A stretch of 64,000 nucleotides of DNA from Rhynchopus euleeides (lineage: Eukaryota; Euglenozoa; Diplonemea; Diplonemida; Diplonemidae): the NCBI GenBank assembly GCA_963210315.1, contig OY723265.1:434001-498000 (forward strand), given 5' to 3'. The notes beneath the pieces were generated by a model. It had not been told where the DNA came from and did no database searches. It worked only from the letters and a program-made list of their open reading frames with translations. Below are positions 38,924 to 48,910 of the stretch, one piece after another. The first letter of the stretch is position 1. Each line of letters opens with the position of its first letter. The position numbers and the translations under genes were made by a program.

Positions 38924-40563
38924 GGGAAGGGGAAGGGGGGGATAGTGTGGAGGAAAGGGGAAGGGGGGAGGGGCACGCGTGAGAACTCTGCTCAGCTCTG
39001 TGGTCGGGATAGGCGGGGAGTGCGTTGGAACCGGTGCCGCACGGCATGCAGGACGCGTTTTTCGCCTCCGGATTCCACCGGAGGCGGGGGCCGGAGGCCC
39101 GAGGGCGAGAGAAGGCAGACTGAAGCCTGAAGCACCTCGTCGACGAAGAGGTCGACAAGAAGACGACGGTCCAGCGCATCGTGAGTCCCCCCAGTCGGTG
39201 TGCGCCTGCTGGGTATACATTTGGACGACGCAGTTTCATGGCCCACCTGCCGCGCCAGGTCCTTCATGCGACGGCACACGACACCGGGTGAGGGCGTCGA
39301 ACAGGATCTCAGCAGCGGGCGTCGATGTATCGACCTCGTTGCCACATGACATGATGGGACAGTGGACAATCAGCTTCCCAACCAAGGTATACAGCCACCC
39401 CTTGGTATTTACATTCAGACCATCACAGGGACCTGCTACAAAATACCCCGAAAATTGGAGGCCGCACCCGGAGCATGGCCGCGTTTTCGAAACTATTGAG
39501 CACGGCTGTTCTTGTGTTTGTGTCTTGAATAAAATCGCTAGGTGGCGCCAGGTGGCGGGTGTCATCGCGGCAGACAGAGCGCGACCGCAAGTGCGCAGAC
39601 GACGTGGAGAAGACGCACCCCAATCTCGCGGCGCCATCATGGGAAAAAATCCGGATGCGGCCGGTCCGCGACGGGGGAGCCGCAATGTACAACAAGCTAT
39701 CAATTCGAATGGACAACATCGACGCAGGATCCGGGAAGTATGGCAGGAGTGTCGGCAACAAAGCCCGGAGGCGGAGCGGCAGGAGGCAAGGGCAATGTGC
39801 CCCCCCCCCCCCCCCCAGGCTCGCCTGCTTTTACCCCTCTCTGCAAAACATCTTCCCCCACACCTCCTTGCCCAATGGCGACACCGCAGCTCGCAACGCC
39901 GTGTGCAGATAGATCAGATAGCTGAGGAGCCTCTAGAGGACAATAAATTTTATCCATCTTCATGGCTCAGAGGGCCGGTCCCCCCCCGCCATGGCGGGGG
40001 CGCGGTCTGCGCTGCAGAGAGGCGACAGATCACATCGCTCGACGAAACGAGAAAGTGAGAAGGCGAGAGCGTCAGTTGTGCCGACCGGCAGAAAATGCCG
40101 GAGCTATCAGTCAACATGCCAGGGCAAAATGGGGGTGGGTAGGGGGGGGGGGGGGGGGGAGGAGGAGGTGGGGGTGGTGGTGCCACGCGGCATTGGTTCG
40201 GATGCGGCAGAAGAACCGTCGGGGGCGCGGTCGAAGCCGGAAGGCTTGCAGCTCGATGGGGAAAATTTTTCTTTTTGTGAAGGAAACACAAAAAAGGGCA
40301 CACACACTGTGGTGGGAAAAGGGGTATTTTTGACTACGAACGTTCTGCTCCACCACACACCTGGGCCCACGCCATACGCCACACACCATGCAAACGGCAG
40401 TGCGGTACGGGGTGGGTTGGTGCCCCAACACGGCAGTGCGCCCCACACCAAAGGGGGGGCAGAGATAACCAGCAGCAAGAAAACACGGGCAGAGCCTTTG
40501 GGAAAGAAACCATCTGGTCACCCCCCCACCCCCACACCCCACCCTCGGTTAATTCCGACCCCC
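38779..40563. other. Intergenic between adenylate kinase and TSNAXIP1-like gene; possible unrecognised exons
   Basis: Both strands have medium ORFs (359 aa plus, 155 and 125 aa minus) that overlap and show no domain. Minus-strand segments such as THDALDRRLLVDLFVDEVLQ (about 39115-39180) have host-like codon use and may be exons of a gene I cannot assemble. G/C runs occur at 39800-39815 and 40142-40158. Confidence 0.4.
38872..38922 (+). repeat. (GAGCAG)n hexamer microsatellite, about 8.5 copies
   Basis: On the coding (minus) strand it is a pyrimidine-rich (CTGCTC)n tract about 95 nt upstream of the adenylate kinase ATG. It could act as the polypyrimidine tract of the CAG at about 38815. Confidence 0.9.
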
Positions 40564-41898
40564 TCACGGCAGAGGCTTTTTCCGGCCGTGTTTTTCATAA
40601 CATTCGACAAGATCTGTAAGCTGCTCGATGCGGTACTCCAACGCAGACTTCTCCACCCGGTGATGCTCCAGCTGGCTTTCGTAATAATCCATCGCTGTAT
40701 GCTGCTTTACCTTCAACCCCTCACACACATCGGAGGTGTACGAAAGCGCCGACCTCAGACGGTACAGCTCCTGCTTGTCCCTCTCCAGCTTCTTCTGCAG
40801 CTCTGACACCTTCTCTGTGAGTGATGTGTTGTCTGCTGTCAGAGTTCTCTGCGATATCATAGCATCCTCCATCGTCCTCCGCACGTCCCTCGTGTTTGCG
40901 TTCGTCTCCATGATCAACGCATTTGTCTCATAATACGCCGACTCGATCCGCTCGTCAGCCTCCTCACGGCTGGACCCCAGCCGCGCCTCCAACTCATCCA
41001 CACGCGCACACAGTGCGGCACAATAGGACACCCTATCATCGTACGCGCTCTGTATCCTCGACAGCAGGTCTCGATACGCCGGGAACCCTTCGATAAACAG
41101 CGCGAAGGCTGTCTGATACGCCCGAAGCGTTGCATCATCCCCATGCGCCACCTTCAGCTCCTGCGCCAGCCTCCGCTCCACCTTGTCGCACAGGGGGGGC
41201 CTCGGGAGGGCACCGCCACCGCCTGTCTTGGCTGTGGGGGAAACACACGACGCATCGCACCTCGCTCCCGGCCATCCGATGAGCCTCGCGCCACCGGGGG
41301 ACGCCGCGCCATCCCCTTGCAGCAGAACCTCGGCCTGCTCATGCAGGAGGCGGGTCACCAGCTGCGCAGGGCTGGCGCCACACTCCCGAGACGCCTGCTG
41401 CGCAGGCTTTGCTGGGCGGGCGATCAGACGCCTCTGCTGAATCCCCGACGCAGGGATCTTCTGCTGCCGGGGGCCCGCCTTCCGGGGAAGCTTCGACGAC
41501 GCCGGCGGAGGACTGTTGCTGCTGCTCGGGATGGGGACCAGGTCCCCCCTCCCCCGCCCTCTGCTGCCGAGGAACACCGTGGCGCCGCCCCCCGGCTTGC
41601 AATACGACGTGGGGGAGGACATGGTGATGGCTGGGGGCGACTCCGGAGCATCGGGGTCGCGGAGGTACGCCGGGCCTGCGAGGGACACCGACGCCAGCTG
41701 CAGCGGTGCAGCCCTCTTGCATCTCGGCTTCCGTGGGGCTGCCCTGGTGGGCACAGCAGAGGTGCCTCCGGCATCGGGCTTGCCGCGATGCTGTGAGGTG
41801 TGTGGGAGGTGGTTCCCGCTGGTGCTGGCGTGCTGGAGCCGCTCGAGCAGGTCTGTGCCGTCCTCCACCCCGAAGAGGGACAGGCGTTCAGGGGGCAT
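40564..41898 (-). CDS. TSNAXIP1-like coiled-coil protein, 444 aa
   Basis: The N-terminal ~240 residues are Pro/Ala/Ser-rich and disordered. From residue 260 the sequence AYQTAFALFIEGFPAYRDLL, then SRIQSAYDDRVSYCAALCARV, matches the TSNAXIP1 N-terminal domain pattern (VFxxFIExFxTYxPLLxxIKxEYE). It is followed by one long coiled coil to the end (ESAYYETNALIMETN, LTEKVSELQKKLERDKQELY). Human TSNAXIP1 binds translin-associated factor X and is testis/cilium-expressed; a flagellar role is therefore likely but inferred. ATG at 41896-41898; TAG AACAG lies just before it. Single exon. The family call rests on the short helical pattern, so another ciliary coiled-coil protein is possible. Confidence 0.65.
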   Translation of the reverse strand: MPPERLSLFGVEDGTDLLERLQHASTSGNHLPHTSQHRGKPDAGGTSAVPTRAAPRKPRCKRAAPLQLASVSLAGPAYLRDPDAPESPPAITMSSPTSYCKPGGGATVFLGSRGRGRGDLVPIPSSSNSPPPASSKLPRKAGPRQQKIPASGIQQRRLIARPAKPAQQASRECGASPAQLVTRLLHEQAEVLLQGDGAASPGGARLIGWPGARCDASCVSPTAKTGGGGALPRPPLCDKVERRLAQELKVAHGDDATLRAYQTAFALFIEGFPAYRDLLSRIQSAYDDRVSYCAALCARVDELEARLGSSREEADERIESAYYETNALIMETNANTRDVRRTMEDAMISQRTLTADNTSLTEKVSELQKKLERDKQELYRLRSALSYTSDVCEGLKVKQHTAMDYYESQLEHHRVEKSALEYRIEQLTDLVECYEKHGRKKPLP

Positions 41899-42627
41899 AC
41901 TGTTCTATTGAAGGGTCATGTGTGTGTGAGGGTAGGGGAGGGGAGGGCACACACACCCATCTGTCAGAGGGATGGGCGTGTGATGTGGCAGTGGTGGTGG
42001 GGGGAAGTGGGGGAGGGGGCGGGGGGTGGCTTGGGTTCGGGTTTAGTGTGTTTGTCGGTGTGGTGTTTGGATGAAATTTGCAGAAAGAGTTGTGCTGCGT
42101 TTGAGGCAAAGATGTATTTGGGGGCAAAGGGTGGGTGGGTGGGTGGGTGGGGGTGTGGGAGGGTACCCCTTATTGTCAGATGATGGGCGCGCAACAGCTG
42201 GTGTGTGTGTGTGTGTGTTGTGAGCCTCATGCTACTGTAATAATCTACGCTTATGAAAGCCTCACCCTGCACAGCTCGCTTGGATGCCCCCCCCATCCCT
42301 CGAGACGGCAGGAAAACAACTTTGCGTCTGCAAATCAGCAAGGGGGGGGGGGGGGGGGGAGAAGAACCAGTGGGTATTTGTCGATCGTGAACACCCCACA
42401 CCGATCTGTATAGCAAAGGTTCCCTGCGTTGGTTCGCAATACATAGGGTCTTTTTTGTTTTGCGCGACAAATCACAAAAAAGAGGGCGCAGCTGGGAACA
42501 AATCTGCCATTTTTGACGGTTTTTGACACAACGACTGGCAGACGCCCACCCAGAGGGCGACCACATCAGCAGTGCCTCTCTACCTGGACTGGTCAGGCAG
42601 CCCCCTCTAGACCCGCAGCTGAAGGCC
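41899..42627. other. Intergenic with repeat M
   Basis: GT microsatellite (42200-42219), (GGTG)n and G18 at 42341-42358; repeat M copy 2 at 42321-42387. No gene. Confidence 0.55.
42321..42387 (+). repeat. Dispersed repeat M, copy 2
   Basis: TTTGCGTCTGCAAATCAG, G18, GAGAAGAACC, GGGTATTTGTCGATCG; about 75% like copy 1 outside the G run. Confidence 0.6.
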
Positions 42628-43023
42628 TTACAGCCGTGTGGGGCCCATGCCTTTGCTCTCGACGTAAGCATCCCAGTTCTGCAGGAGGTGCTGCAAACGC
42701 TGCGCGTTCTGCGGCATCTGCAGCTCTTTGTTGATGCGATCGTCCTCTTCCATCGCAGCCGCCATCGCAAGGCTGAAGGCTGTGGTCTTCTGCTGGCTCG
42801 CCAACGTCTGGAGCATCTCATGCCGCTCCGGGGTCTCCGTATAGGTGTTAAGGGCACGCCGCATCTTCCTCCCCAGCCACTCCAGCGCGAACCGGCGTGT
42901 TGTCATGTCAGCATCGCTGGGGCGTGCAGCGCAGTGCGCCTCCACGACAGACACAGCGCGCGCATTCAGACCCGAGCGCCACCCAGCATTACAAAGAAGA
43001 GACGCAGTCCGGTGCAACGGCAT
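42628..43023 (-). CDS. Unrecognised 131-aa protein, possible mitochondrial presequence
   Basis: ATG at 43021-43023 starts MPLHRTASLLCNAGWRSGLN, Arg-rich without acidic residues for ~30 positions, as in a mitochondrial presequence. The mature part is helical and charged: RRFALEWLGRKMRRALNTYT, EMLQTLASQQKTTAFSLAMA, and a C-terminal LQHLLQNWDAYVES. No cysteine motif, no signal peptide for secretion. An upstream ATG in frame adds eight residues. Composition and codon use fit host genes. It could be a small subunit of a mitochondrial complex or ribosome; no family recognised. Confidence 0.6.
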   Translation of the reverse strand: MPLHRTASLLCNAGWRSGLNARAVSVVEAHCAARPSDADMTTRRFALEWLGRKMRRALNTYTETPERHEMLQTLASQQKTTAFSLAMAAAMEEDDRINKELQMPQNAQRLQHLLQNWDAYVESKGMGPTRL

Positions 43024-44049
43024 GGTCTGGGAGATGCTGTCGCGCACAGCTGGCGGGTTGGGAGAGTGAGGTGCGTGTGTGTGCGTGTGACAGTGTTCGC
43101 AAAGGATGCACTATAGTACGTTGCCTGAATCGGGCACTGCCAAGCCTCAAAAAATGTCATAAAAAGCACAATATAAGGCGGGGCACCGCTCGGCCTGCAA
43201 GGCCGAGGGGGGGGGGGGGGGGTGGGCGCGGCGGTGGAGCGGGGTGGGGCAAGGGGAGGGGGTACGCTGCTCGATAGGGTTGGGTCACCCCGTGCGATGT
43301 TCCCGATACCTCGGTGCCTTCCCTCCCCGCTTGTCTGCCCCTCCCCCACGACCCCCCCCCCCCCCACCCAGCCTACTGCCCCGTATGGTTGCCGCTAGTA
43401 TTCTTTTGGGTGTCGACAAATCACAGGCACTGTGAGAGCACGGCACCTTTTCCTGCTTGTTCTCAACCCGTCGTCGGGGAAGAGCAGCTAGGGGAAGGAG
43501 GGGGGGTGGAGAGGGGGGGGGGTGGGAGAGGCGTCTTTGGGCTTGCGTATTGCGGGGAGCAGAAAAGCGGTATTTTTTTTTTCCGCTGCCTCTCTGTTGG
43601 AAGTGTTTCTTGCACCTTTTCCAGTGGTCGCGCTAAATATTGGAAAAATCTCCCAAAATTTGGAAATCGGGAGCGAAAAAACGTACCTGAAAAAGGGGCT
43701 CGTTTTTGGGCGGGGAAACCGCGTTTCGTTGCATTTCCGAGCCTCGCCCGGATCGTAGTGGGGTCATTTTGAAAAAATGGGCTTGTTTGAAGACACTCAA
43801 ATTTTCCGTCCTGGTTGTCTCTACAGCATGTGATCAGTAACAACCCGGGCTAGGGGTCAGGCACCTGCTCGGAAAGCAGGGACGGGAGTTCCCCACTCAG
43901 CTCAACTGCCAACAACGCCACCAAGTAGGCAAACATGTGCCAGCTTGAGTGCCACCCCTGATACGGCGAGGGTGTAGCCTGTTCAAGACACTGATGCCAC
44001 GTGGGGACCCACGAAGCATGTTGTATGTGAAACCTCGTGCACACGCTAT
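43024..44049. other. Intergenic, repeat-rich
   Basis: G/C runs at 43208-43222 and 43351-43364, repeat L copy 2 (43748-43798), then sequence related to that at 16.1 kb leading to the hairpin repeats. No supported gene. Confidence 0.5.
43748..43798 (+). repeat. Dispersed repeat L, copy 2
   Basis: CCGGATCGTAGTGGGGTCAT followed by TTTGAAAAAATGGGCTTGTT; the second half diverges from copy 1 but keeps GGGCTTGTT. Confidence 0.5.
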
Positions 44050-44107
44050 ACAGGGGGGGTCTGGGGGGCGGAGCCCCCCAGCCGCCGGAGGCCACGGTAG
44101 TGAGTAT
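44050..44107 (+). repeat. Hairpin repeat GGTCTGGGGGGC, copy 4
   Basis: Full palindrome retained; ends GTAGTGAGTATC. It is followed by GCGTACAGATTCTGTGTGAG and CGTCCTCCTGAGGC as after copy 2. Confidence 0.8.
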
Positions 44108-44271
44108 CTGTTCCTTGCGCCGTAGTAGGAGCGCGTGGGAGTTGCGGGCGTACAGATTCTGTGTGAGTTGGATGCGTCCTCCTGAGGCTACTGAGAGTGG
44201 TCTGGGTCCCATTCGCTGATGTGAACCCAAAGGACTTGGCTACAAGACAGGCACACGCTGCAGCCTAGTGG

Positions 44272-44328
44272 TACAGGGGGGTCTGGGGGGCGGTGCCCCA
44301 GCCGCCGGAGGCCACGGTAGTGAACATC
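44272..44328 (+). repeat. Hairpin repeat GGTCTGGGGGGC, copy 5
   Basis: The palindrome has lost part of one arm (GGGGGGCGGTGCCCCAGCC), otherwise identical to copy 1. It lies 222 bp downstream of copy 4 in the same orientation. Confidence 0.8.
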
Positions 44329-44582
44329 TGTTCCGAGCTGAACTCGGTGTGGATCACTCCGACATCAGGTCGGAGCCCAGTGCTGCGCGGGAAGCAGTCA
44401 CTCGGTAGGGAAGGCAAAAGGGGTGCTGAGAGTTTCATGCAAAGCGATGCTTGTGGAAGTTTGAGGAACGGCGAACCTCAGGGCGTGAAGAGCAGCAGCC
44501 GTCAAGGCCACCCACCCACCCACCCCCGCCCCGCGGGGCCCATTTTTTCTCTCCCCGTCTCTGCCTTCTTTTGAATATTTGA

Positions 44583-44615
44583 GATCCGTGCGAAACGCCA
44601 TGGGGTCACTTTCAT
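44583..44615 (+). repeat. Dispersed repeat L, copy 3
   Basis: GATCCGTGCGAAACGCCATG, GGGTCACTTTCAT, preceded by TTTTGAATATTTGA. Diverged. Confidence 0.45.
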
Positions 44616-44702
44616 TTTTTTGGTGCAATTTTTTCATACTGAATTGGGGTACCAAAACTTTTCGAGTTGTGGACAAATCCCTGTTTGCAAATAAAAAACG
44701 TA

Positions 44703-45065
44703 CCTGGGACCCCCCGTGTTTAAGTCCCCCCCTGGAGGCGATTTTCGGCCGGGGGGGACTTAAACACGGGGGGGGCGGACCTAAACACAGGGGGGGCTTA
44801 AACACGGGGGTGGCACAGTGGAGACCAAGAAGACCTCTTCCTCTGCTGTCGTAGGGGGGTAATTCCGGTCCGGATGGACTTTTGGCACCCCACTTTTCGA
44901 CTCTGACAGCACCTGGAGGGCCTAGGGGCCACCTGATGACCCTCCAGACCAGCCCACCCCCGTGTTTAGGTCCACCTGTGTTTAAGTCCCCCCCCTGCCA
45001 GACCCCCAGGGGGGGACTTAAACACGGGGGTAAGGGGGGGGGACTTATACACGGGGGGTCCCAGG
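44703..45065. mobile_element. TA-flanked palindromic element 8 (CCTGGGACCCCCCGTGT termini), 363 bp
   Basis: Left end CCTGGGACCCCCCGTGT at 44703, exact complement ending 45065; TA at 44701-44702 and 45066-45067. The interior has at least seven copies, in both orientations, of CCCCCGTGTTTAAGTCCCCC, around a 140-bp unique core. No coding capacity. The TA flanks and amplified subterminal palindromes repeat the plan of the other elements in the window. Confidence 0.8.
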
Positions 45066-45067
45066 TA

Positions 45068-46857
45068 CCTCAAAAAATCGCCGAAAATGCCGGGAGTAGG
45101 GAGTGAAGTTAGCGCGACCACTGACCTTTTCTTCTTGTTTTATTTTATTTTTCAAGCAAAAAAAACAGTATCATAGCATGGGAATCGCTGTGCGTGGAGG
45201 GGGGGGAATTTGACCCATCCGGGCCGCTCCGTCGGTTCAACTACATGGGAAGGTGGGGGTGGGGGGACACACGGCAGGGGTGGGCACGGGATGGGCGGGG
45301 CTGGGAAAACGACCGAAGACTATAAACGAACGATCATAGAGGTTTGCTCGTTGCCCCTGCGACGACGAAGCGATTGCCAGATGATCTCAGCATGCTACAT
45401 CGGGTGGGGTGATGGGTGGGTGGGGGGAAGGGGGAGGGTGGTGGGGGAAAAGGCATATGTATTTGGCGCAAGTGGGGGGCCCAAGCCAAAGCCGCAGCAG
45501 AACTAACATTGGTAGAACACTGAGATCGTTGGCCGGCACGGCGCGTTTTGCCTTGAAAGCGAAAGAAATAATGGGGGCAGGGGGGGGGAGAGGGCTGGTG
45601 GTTTGTGGCCATGCCGGGCGGTGTGAGTGGCTTGGGGGTAGCGGCGTGGGGAAGAAAAAAAATGAACAGGGAACCAGGGCGGGGGTGCCAGAAACACCAC
45701 ACACAGCACACAAAAATAACGGACACACACACCACGCCAGATCCTGTTTATCAGTCAGGCCGTCACCCCCTCCACCACCCGTGCGACCACACACACACAA
45801 GTCTCGCACACACATATCCTGTGGGAGGCACTCGCAGGACGTGCATAGCGCTGCATCACACCTCGTAAGACGACCACTGCAGGACATTTCGCAAAAACAA
45901 ATAAACTTGAGTGTCGCCGCAAGGTCCCTCCTTGCGACCTGGGATGCCACACAAAGCTGTCATGTGTGCAAATATCAGCGCATCCATTGCAGGGAGGCGC
46001 GATATTGGCACACCACATGCCTTAGCCCTTTGGGCATGGTGTCAATGTCACTTTAGGGATGGGGGTGGGTATATTGTTGCACCGCCCCATTCAAGCCAAA
46101 AGCAACACGCCACCGCCGCGATGTCGATAAAGTAATGCATCAGCCTTCTTCTCGAGCGGTACGAGAAGAAGAGGAAGGGGGGAGGGGGGGAGACGTAGGA
46201 CCACACTGGGCAGAAAACAATTTCCGAATCAGAAAAAAATGCATCAACACGAAGTTTGGACAAAGAAAATAAAAGGTAAAAGAGGGGGGGGGTGTGGCTG
46301 ACGGTGGTGAAACCCTATGCAGACGGGCAACGAGCACCACGGGGCTCACGTCTCGGTGGGGGGGAGGGGACGGGTGGGGGGGAATCTAAACAAAATACTC
46401 CCGATAAAGGGGGGAGGGGGATCTTACTGTGGTTGCCGCGATGTCCAGCGCAACTGGGCATCTTGATATCACCGCGGCGTCGGTCTCTGGCGGTGACCGT
46501 TGGGAGGGGGAACGCGAGGGGGATGGGCGGGGGGGCTGCAAATGCGACAGTGTTGTGGTCGGTGCTGTCGTGCTGCTGCCATCCAACCCCTCTCGTCGGA
46601 CGAAGGGGGGGGGCGTAGGGGCGTCTGGCTGTGGTGCCACGCAACCCACCTGCCCCCCCCCCCAAAAACCTGTACATTTTGAACGATTTCAAACGGTTGG
46701 GAGTGGGGGGGGGTATGGGTGTGTGGGGTGTGTGTGTGGGGGGGGCAGGGCTGTAAATAAGGTTTGGGGGTCAGGAGTCGGGAGTCGGGAGTCGGTTATT
46801 TACAGTCACCTAAGGTACCTGGGGTGGGGGGCTGGGGGGGACGGGCGGTCTCAAACC
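45068..46857. other. Gene-free interval
   Basis: Purine-rich and G-run DNA (45200-45210, 45420-45450, 46269-46277, 46697-46712) with no supported ORF; an exact GGGAGTCGGGAGTCGG tract at 46782-46797 recurs at 47825-47841. Confidence 0.5.
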
Positions 46858-47040
46858 CTACTCAATCCTGCACGCATCCTGTAGTACGGCCACCTCTGCC
46901 GTGGAGAGTCCCATGGACCCTCCAGCAGTCGCCCACCATTCGGTCAGGGCGGACTGACTCGGCGCTTGCGGGGTCTTCCCGCGTGCGAGGTGGTCCGCGA
47001 AGAAGCACGCGACGCACAGCGCCATGTTGGCTGTCCCAGC
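46858..47040 (-). CDS. Possible terminal exon or gene fragment, ~60 codons
   Basis: The minus-strand frame ending at 46858 reads ANMALCVACFFADHLARGKT, a linker, then TEWWATAGGSMGLSTAEVAV and ends in QDACRIE. Its GC-ending codons resemble host exons. Upstream it runs into an inverted-repeat element, so it may be a truncated gene. No family recognised. Confidence 0.3.
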   Translation of the reverse strand, partial: AGTANMALCVACFFADHLARGKTPQAPSQSALTEWWATAGGSMGLSTAEVAVLQDACRIE

Positions 47041-47100
47041 CAACCCCCCACTTCGCCCGCAGCGCCCCACACGCTGCGAGCACCTCACTCACGGCAGCAG

Positions 47101-47365
47101 TATTTGGCTGCATAGCTCTCAGTATTTCCCGTGCATGCAGCGCATGCATCCACAAATTTTGTGGATGCATCCACACACAGCCTGGAGCTCCGAAGCCCTG
47201 CATGCAGGCCTGCCTGCAGTGGATGAATGCCTGTATGCCAAATCGAAAATCCATTTTTTGACATTTTCGGGCATCCCTGGATGCCGTGGATGCATGCATG
47301 GATGCATCCACACCATCCACGGCCCCACTGAGAGCTATGTTGGCTGTGAGTCAAACACTACTGCC
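47101..47365. mobile_element. Short inverted-repeat (MITE-like) element with GCATGCATCCAC palindromes
   Basis: Left edge TTTGGCTGCATAGCTCTCAG (47102-47121) answers right edge CTGAGAGCTATGTTGGCTGT (47331-47350) with small gaps; GCAGTA occurs just outside both. Inside, TGCATCCACAAATTTTGTGG plus ATGCA forms a perfect 25-bp palindrome (47147-47171), and GCATGCATGGATGCATCC continues near 47287. Exact ends and target duplication are unclear. Confidence 0.55.
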
Positions 47366-47716
47366 TCTACCTGAGGCATGTTTTGTGTCGCAACAGTTGC
47401 GTCACATGTGTGACGCATCTGTGTGGAGTGTGTGTGGTTGTGCACGTGTGCGCTGCGGTATGCTCAACCACCTGATGGGGGCGGAACACAACTCTTCTTG
47501 GGAGCTGCCAGGATCTGGCAAAAGGGGCGGGAAAGGGGCGCCGTATTCACAGCAGTGGTTTGGCAATGAACTCACCCCAGTTCAGAGACCGGTAATGAAG
47601 AAGATGACTGGGAGGCACACACCATGTCTCACCCAGCGGGACCCCCACACCCCCACCCACCCATCGGGACCCCCCCTCCTCGGGTGTTCCAAAAACCCTT
47701 TCTTTTGAATATTTGG

Positions 47717-47770
47717 AGTCTGTGCGGATCGCAGTGGGGTCATTTTGGCCATGGGGTGCCTAATACCGCA
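47717..47770 (+). repeat. Dispersed repeat L, copy 4
   Basis: GAGTCTGTGCGGATCGCAGT, GGGGTCATTTTGGCC, ATGGGGTGCC; closest to copy 1. Confidence 0.65.
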
Positions 47771-47981
47771 CATTCCCTAAGGGAAGCAAGGCAACCCTCC
47801 CAATCCCAAAAAATCCGGCGCGAGTCGGGAGTCGGGAGTCGGCCTTATTTACACCCCTGGGGGGGGGGGGGGGGGGGGCGGGAGAAGATGCGTTATTTTT
47901 TTGAACCCCATAACAACAGCCTCAGCACTCAGACCGATTCAACCTCTTTTTTCACACATACAGTGCACAGGCTGTGCGGCA

Positions 47982-48910
47982 TCAGTACCCAACGCTGTAC
48001 GGGGGCTGGGGGCGGTAGTTGGGGTACTTGGCCGGCTTGGGGTCGTTCGCGAAGGAGTGGGTGTTGTGGGCGTTCTCAGGGGTGCAGCCGTAACGCTGGA
48101 CGTACTTCCGGCGGTAGTCCACCTGGCTGGGCGTCGTCGGGGGCGTGCTGTCGAAACGCCACGGCACCGTCGAGTCGACCTCCTTCCGGCGGTTCGCCTT
48201 CCCGGTAGGACGCTGGATCGGGGGCTGCGTCTCCACACCAATCTGCCCCGAGCAGCGACGCCCCTGGGCACGCGGGCTCCCGGCGACAGCAGTAGGGTCC
48301 TCACCACCCATACCCGCCAGTGCCGCGTAGGAGCCACCCTCACCGTTGGGCCCGGCAAGCGTGCCCAGGCGTGCGTTCATGTTCACCACCTTGTGGGTCT
48401 TGGGCTGCGGCTTCTCACGCGGGGGGTCCACCTTGCGCACACCCGGGCGGTACTCCTCGGGCTGTGTGTGGTGGTGGTGGTGGTGGTGTGTGGCAGGCAG
48501 AGAGAGCATGTGCCCCCATCGACATACCACCATCTTGCCCGCCATGATGGGGTTCCTCTGGTCAGGCCGGTAGGGGTAGCTGCGGCGCCCCACAGAGGAC
48601 GCGGCGACCTGTAGCGTGTGGCAGGTGGTTGGAGCGGTGGGCGGGGGGGGGGGGGGGGGCAACGACATGGTGCCCTCTCTCTTCCCTCTCTTCGTTGCCG
48701 ATACACGTTGTGCATCTCCACCAACACACACACACACCCCCACCCCCACCCCCCCTAGCAGGGCAACCAACACAATACCTCCTCGTCATGGTAGAGGGAG
48801 CTCTGGAAGGCGCGCGTGGCGTCACCGCCGCGCTTGCCCTTTGCGCGTGCCTTCAGCCCCTCCTTCTTGTCCTTCGCCGCCTCCACGGTCTTCAGGCTGT
48901 GGGACCACTC
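47982..48910 (-). CDS. Unrecognised basic protein, at least three exons (5' end not found)
   Basis: Exons: 48779-48910, 48528-48608, 47982-48461. Introns 170 nt (GTATTG...TACAG) and 66 nt (GTATGT...CACAG), both phase 0, so frames join exactly: 44 + 27 + 159 residues. The first known exon starts after CACACAG and encodes a Lys-rich helix (VEAAKDKKEGLKARAKGKRG) ending SSLYHDEE. The second gives RSYPYRPDQRNPIMAGK. The last contains PEEYRPG, VPWRFDSTPPTTPSQ and the Tyr/Pro-rich end DYRRKYVQRYGCTPENAHNT, then a YPNYRPQPPYSVGY tail. Short Tyr/Pro/Arg motifs of this kind are common in microtubule inner proteins of flagella, which is only an analogy. The 66-nt intron has no stop and a length divisible by three, so it can be read through (adding a His7 run). 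The upstream exon carrying the start was not identified. Confidence 0.6.

Noticed and set aside
38779..38976. N-terminal extension of adenylate kinase with 18 leucines
   Set aside because: The in-frame extension begins at GTG with no ATG, is encoded by a hexamer microsatellite, and the normal AK start is at the internal ATG.
38979..40058. 359-codon plus-strand ORF beside adenylate kinase
   Set aside because: No domain, overlapped by minus-strand frames of equal quality, and includes a C15 tract.
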